The notes under the pieces are model-generated. The model saw nothing but the letters and a program-made list of their open reading frames with translations. It was not told the DNA's origin and did no database searches. Source: Palaemon carinicauda (lineage: Eukaryota > Arthropoda > Malacostraca > Decapoda > Palaemonidae). Taken from it: a DNA stretch of 64,000 nt. This document shows positions 60,392 through 64,000 of the stretch, piece by piece (the stretch's first letter is position 1; each line of letters starts with the position of its first letter). The translations under genes and the position numbers were made by a program. The stretch covers positions 91,392,013-91,456,012 of the forward strand of contig NC_090744.1 of the NCBI RefSeq assembly GCF_036898095.1, written 5' to 3'.

Positions 60392-63307
60392 CTATTTTCT
60401 CATTACCCAGTCGCAATCAGGAATAGGGCCTCGGCTTCGAGTAACTGGGCCTTCATATACCTGCACTCTCTCATTCACTTCTTCCATGTCGTTTTCATTC
60501 AACGTACTATTACGATTCCCGTCTATGCTCTGCTCGTCTAAGATATCATGCACTATTTCATCTACCTCAATTTCATCTGGCCCGAAAATCCCACTAATTT
60601 CTGTCAACAATTCATCCATTACATCTAAACCATTTTCTACTTTAACAAAAGAATCATTCATACTGCTTATCATTCTCCTATCTTTCATTCTCGTGTTCGT
60701 CATACGTTCTCTTGCCTCATCTAACGAAAAACCACACACACTATAAGTATCATTCATACTCATCCAAGTTTCATCTGTATTAATACATTTATCTTCCGTA
60801 CTCACCTGTACATTTACACCCTTGTCCTGCTTATTCTGATTCCCGCCAACAACTACAAAATTTTCCTGTCTTTTATCCCCAGTAAAATTCTCAGACTTCT
60901 TTTTCCTTCCATACTCTACTAACACCAATTGCTTATCTTCTAAACCTAATGCCTCACACATACTCGGTTCATACTTGTTCGTTCTCAGCCATTTATTCAT
61001 ACCATTCTCCTGAATATATCTTGGTACCTCCTTCCATTTCCGCAACTGATTGTGGTGGGCCCTAACCTTTTCCACACTACCATCCACTCTTACTTTACCT
61101 AAAACATAACTCAACCCACTAGAACCAACATCTAACACCTCATATGGACCTTCAAACTTATCACGTACCTTATTGACATTCATTCTTCCTTTTTCAATTA
61201 CTTCTTTTAACACTTTCTCTCCCACTTTGTAGCTTTCAAATCTCTCATTTGCTTTCTTCCAAACATCTCTATCATTCTCGGACACACTCAATCTCGGTCT
61301 TACTATCTTTTCAAAATTCAACACAAACTTACACGGAGACATACCAGTACTCTTGTGCACCGTCGCATTATACGCCCACAACGCACGCCCAACATATAAA
61401 TCCCAATCATTATCACATGTACTCATCATCCGCAAAATTTCTCTCAAAGTTCTTACAGTCCTTTCAGCCAAACCATTCGCACTTGGCATATACGGAGTCG
61501 AATATACATGTTCAATGCCCCATTCTCTTAACATCTGCTCAAACTCCCATCCAACAAACTCCGGACCATTGTCACTTAACATTTTTGCAGGCTTACACAC
61601 ACTCATCGGCAACATCACTTGACTTACCATTCTCGCTACAGTCTCACTTCTTTTATTCTTGATGGGTACTGCATACGCAAACTTGCTCATATGATCGACC
61701 ATGACAATCATTCCCACATGTCTCCTCGCAGTCACAGGCAACGAAACACAATCAATCACAAACATCTCAAATGGCTCTTTCATACGTAACCTCAGAACAG
61801 GCGGACTTGCATGCATGCTCTGATACTTTCCCTTCTGACAATCCTCACAAGTAGTCGCTACATCCCTACAAATTTGACTCAACCCAGGCGTAAACAACCT
61901 CTCTCGCATGCATTCCCACAATTTATTCTTCCCCATATGCCCATACCTGTCATGCACTACCATACACATACTTACAGCTGCATGCATTGGAAATACAGGA
62001 ACATATATATCTTCATCCATTCCCCTATGCAAAAAATACACAATATTCTTACAAACAATAAATCTTTTAACAACTTTCTTATACGCTTCCAAATCACACG
62101 GCCATTCTTCCACCCTAATACCATCTAAAATACATTCACGTAACCTATTTATTTCGAAACATTCACCTTGCATTTTTTCCACCTCTTCTTTGCTCAACAA
62201 ATCATCTTCACTTTTTGCAATATCAATCATGCCAACAAAATTCGCCATGAATACACTATTATCCTCAATTACTATTACCTTACGGCCATTCTTTGAAAGC
62301 ACACCCTTACCAACATCAACTGACACATGGTGCAACCTCAAAATATCTATTCCCATCAAAAAACAACTAGGCATTTCATTCTCTCCCATTACAATAAAAT
62401 TATGTTCAACTTCCATACTCCCTAGTTTCACCTTCAACCTCACTTCTTCCCCAACAAATAAACTTCCCTGACCTATTCCATGGATTCTCACACTCGTACA
62501 CTGTCTTTTCACTTCCCAATTGTACCTCTCAATTTCCCTGATAACCGACTCATTTACTAATGGCACTTGAGCACCCGTATCAATTAAACTACAATATTCA
62601 TTCTCATTTATATTCACATATGTCATCATCCTTCCTTTTACACCATGCATACATACATTTACTCTCCTTTCAATTCTGTTGCTCACTTCACCAATATGTT
62701 CATCATTATATTCACTATCCTCTATACAGTCATATCTTAGGTTAAGGTCACTTGCATCATTATCCTTCTCACTCAACAATTTGCAACATTCCTCATTACA
62801 TTGCATCCTCAAGATATATTCCCTATCATTCTCCTTATATGCCCTATATTCCATCGGTCGATTCCATCCAAAATACAAATACACAGTTACACCATACAAC
62901 ATACTTACCACCATTAATATCTTTGATAATAATTTCCCTTCTAGTACACTACTCTCCTCCTCATACACCATTTCTTTTGACACTTCATTCATCACCCTTC
63001 TTTTAAGCTCGCTTACGCTACCCGGTATTTCCGTATTTAACCCCTCTTGTATTAACTTAATTAAACCCATTAGGATACACTTATATACCATATCTTCCCC
63101 TTCACAAATCTGCTCCACAACTAAACCTTCAGGCAACCTTTCAGAATTCTGATTACTCTCTTTATCTTCCATCCTCCCATGCATCCTCGACATCGCATCT
63201 GCTATCACATTCTTATTTCCCTGTACATATTCTAACCTAAAATCAAATTCATTCAAATCCTCTATGGTCCTAGCAACCCTTGCATTCACACACACTTTCC
63301 TTATCAT
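60392..63307 (-). CDS. Gypsy C pol, C-terminal part: OTU-like?, protease, integrase
   Basis: 971-codon open frame that is really the continuation of the RNase H frame after an in-frame TAG at 63308-63310. Residues 1-45 end RNase H (NEFDFRLEYVQG, NVIADAMSRM). Residues 66-178 are a Cys-containing region of uncertain nature. Residues 217-350 are a retropepsin with LIDTGAQVPLV (DTG 243-245) and CFLMGIDILRL. The integrase has H452-x4-H457...C487-x2-C490, catalytic D519, D579 and E615 (D-D-35-E) and a GPY module (720-722). A long acidic tail ends PVTRSRGPIPDCDWVM. All catalytic residues are intact. A protease between RNase H and integrase is not the standard Gypsy order (PR-RT-RH-IN). Confidence 0.85.
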   Translation of the reverse strand: MIRKVCVNARVARTIEDLNEFDFRLEYVQGNKNVIADAMSRMHGRMEDKESNQNSERLPEGLVVEQICEGEDMVYKCILMGLIKLIQEGLNTEIPGSVSELKRRVMNEVSKEMVYEEESSVLEGKLLSKILMVVSMLYGVTVYLYFGWNRPMEYRAYKENDREYILRMQCNEECCKLLSEKDNDASDLNLRYDCIEDSEYNDEHIGEVSNRIERRVNVCMHGVKGRMMTYVNINENEYCSLIDTGAQVPLVNESVIREIERYNWEVKRQCTSVRIHGIGQGSLFVGEEVRLKVKLGSMEVEHNFIVMGENEMPSCFLMGIDILRLHHVSVDVGKGVLSKNGRKVIVIEDNSVFMANFVGMIDIAKSEDDLLSKEEVEKMQGECFEINRLRECILDGIRVEEWPCDLEAYKKVVKRFIVCKNIVYFLHRGMDEDIYVPVFPMHAAVSMCMVVHDRYGHMGKNKLWECMRERLFTPGLSQICRDVATTCEDCQKGKYQSMHASPPVLRLRMKEPFEMFVIDCVSLPVTARRHVGMIVMVDHMSKFAYAVPIKNKRSETVARMVSQVMLPMSVCKPAKMLSDNGPEFVGWEFEQMLREWGIEHVYSTPYMPSANGLAERTVRTLREILRMMSTCDNDWDLYVGRALWAYNATVHKSTGMSPCKFVLNFEKIVRPRLSVSENDRDVWKKANERFESYKVGEKVLKEVIEKGRMNVNKVRDKFEGPYEVLDVGSSGLSYVLGKVRVDGSVEKVRAHHNQLRKWKEVPRYIQENGMNKWLRTNKYEPSMCEALGLEDKQLVLVEYGRKKKSENFTGDKRQENFVVVGGNQNKQDKGVNVQVSTEDKCINTDETWMSMNDTYSVCGFSLDEARERMTNTRMKDRRMISSMNDSFVKVENGLDVMDELLTEISGIFGPDEIEVDEIVHDILDEQSIDGNRNSTLNENDMEEVNERVQVYEGPVTRSRGPIPDCDWVMRK

Positions 63308-63772
63308 CTACACTAGGGGCTGATGGTCAGTACGCACAATGAATTTTACACCATACAAATATACTTTCAATGCTTTCACACAAAATCGTATTGCAGCCAA
63401 TTCCCTGTCAATCGTCGAATACTTACGCTCAGCTTTATTAAATGCTTTACAAACATACGCTATTACTCTCAATTGCTCTTCTCCATTTACTCTCTGCATT
63501 TGAACCAAACAACCACCCATACTAACCCCACTCGCATCCGTATACAACTCTAGCATATTCGCATTTTCACTGTAGTCTGGAAATGCCAAAGTGACGTCTT
63601 TCGCGGCCTCTTCCTTCAACCTTTCAAACGCTTCTATCATCCGATCATCCCATTTTAACTTCGTACTATTCCTTTTACCTGTCCATTCATTCAAAGGCTT
63701 CCCTATACCTGAACAATCTCTTAACAAACTTGCGCCCAAACTCAACCAAACCAAGAAAACCTCGCAACTCAC
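63308..63772 (-). CDS. Gypsy C RNase H
   Basis: Frame with GIGKPLNEWTGKRN (RT connection), MLELYTDASGVSMGGCLVQ (first catalytic D), KAFNKAERKYSTIDRELAA (E) and FIVRTDHQPLV (D), then a TAG stop followed directly by the continuing RNase H sequence in the same frame. Only one stop separates it from the 971-codon frame. Its true beginning is upstream in another frame. Confidence 0.85.
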   Translation of the reverse strand: MSCEVFLVWLSLGASLLRDCSGIGKPLNEWTGKRNSTKLKWDDRMIEAFERLKEEAAKDVTLAFPDYSENANMLELYTDASGVSMGGCLVQMQRVNGEEQLRVIAYVCKAFNKAERKYSTIDRELAAIRFCVKALKVYLYGVKFIVRTDHQPLV

Positions 63773-64000
63773 GCACAGTCCGGGGACGTGGAAATTCTCG
63801 CACCTTATTCACAAACTTGTCACTCTTCCTTATACCAGATTCACCCACTACATGCCCAAGAAATTCCACCTCCCTGGACAACCATGTACACTTCTCAAGC
63901 TTAATTTTCACACCAACTTCAATTAACCGCCTCAACACTGCCTCAAGCAACCGCATATGTTCCTCAACAGTCTCGCTCGCAATCAGAATATCATCTATAA
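63687..64000 (-). CDS. Gypsy C reverse transcriptase, C-terminal part (runs off window)
   Basis: From the window end: the catalytic IDDILIAS motif (the Y lies beyond the edge), then HMRLLEAVLRRLIEVGVKIK, LEKCTWLSREVEFLGHVVG and RELRGFLGLVEFGRKFVK (thumb). A frame change near 63715-63730 separates it from the RNase H frame. The rest of RT, gag and the 5' LTR lie outside the window. Confidence 0.85.
   Translation of the reverse strand, partial: IDDILIASETVEEHMRLLEAVLRRLIEVGVKIKLEKCTWLSREVEFLGHVVGESGIRKSDKFVNKVREFPRPRTVRELRGFLGLVEFGRKFVKRLFRYREAFE

Overview
This is a eukaryotic, transposon-dominated window. Most recognisable coding sequence belongs to mobile elements, many nested and broken. 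There are long (CT)n tracts and spliced element genes (GT..AG introns). The repertoire (Academ-like, DIRS-like, RTE-like with a GATA tail, Gypsy, BEL/Pao, mariner/Tc1, Tigger/pogo, piggyBac-like) and the (CT)n richness suggest an aquatic invertebrate, with a decapod crustacean as best guess. That identification is inference; nothing diagnostic such as rRNA is present.

Layout. 1-6598: DNA transposon with 228-bp, almost identical terminal inverted repeats and a minus-strand gene (transposase plus XPG/FEN1-like nuclease, probably the Academ superfamily), followed to about 7186 by diverged copies of its terminal sequence. 7293-8690: 5'-truncated RTE-like LINE. 9.4-19.3 kb: mostly unassigned AT-rich DNA with Tigger-type termini, a 134-bp tandem duplication, a decayed DIRS-type RT and a possible DIRS gag. 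19.8-25.7 kb: a Gypsy pol remnant (minus strand) split by a solo LTR with a 4-bp target duplication; a second copy of that LTR carries a piggyBac-like insertion. 26.0-26.5 kb: Tigger transposase remnant. 27.2-33.4 kb: DIRS-like element with a spliced gag. 33.5-36.6 kb: Gypsy A gag-pro-RT, interrupted by a solo LTR with a 5-bp duplication. 36.6-38.6 kb: long coding-like segment with coiled coil and AT-hook, not recognised as a transposon and possibly host-derived, cut by LTR B. 38.6-40.5 kb: Gypsy B LTR and integrase (minus). 40.5-46.9 kb: one BEL/Pao gag-protease region split into three pieces by two insertions. 47.7-53.6 kb: nine tandem ~650-bp units made of the end of an LTR plus its flank. 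53.6-58.7 kb: rest of that LTR, a mariner inside it, and Gypsy D pol. 58.9-64.0 kb: LTR and pol of Gypsy C, same family as D, running off the window.

The most unusual points are: the C/D Gypsy family carries a retropepsin (DTG) between RNase H and integrase, preceded by a possible OTU-like segment; the LTR-plus-flank array has a higher-order duplication; the Academ-like gene is almost intact with one frame break and a phase-consistent intron; the mariner insertion has its empty site preserved in the sister LTR; and the 36.6-38.6 kb AT-hook segment is non-transposon-like. No tRNA, rRNA, CRISPR or confident complete host gene was seen.
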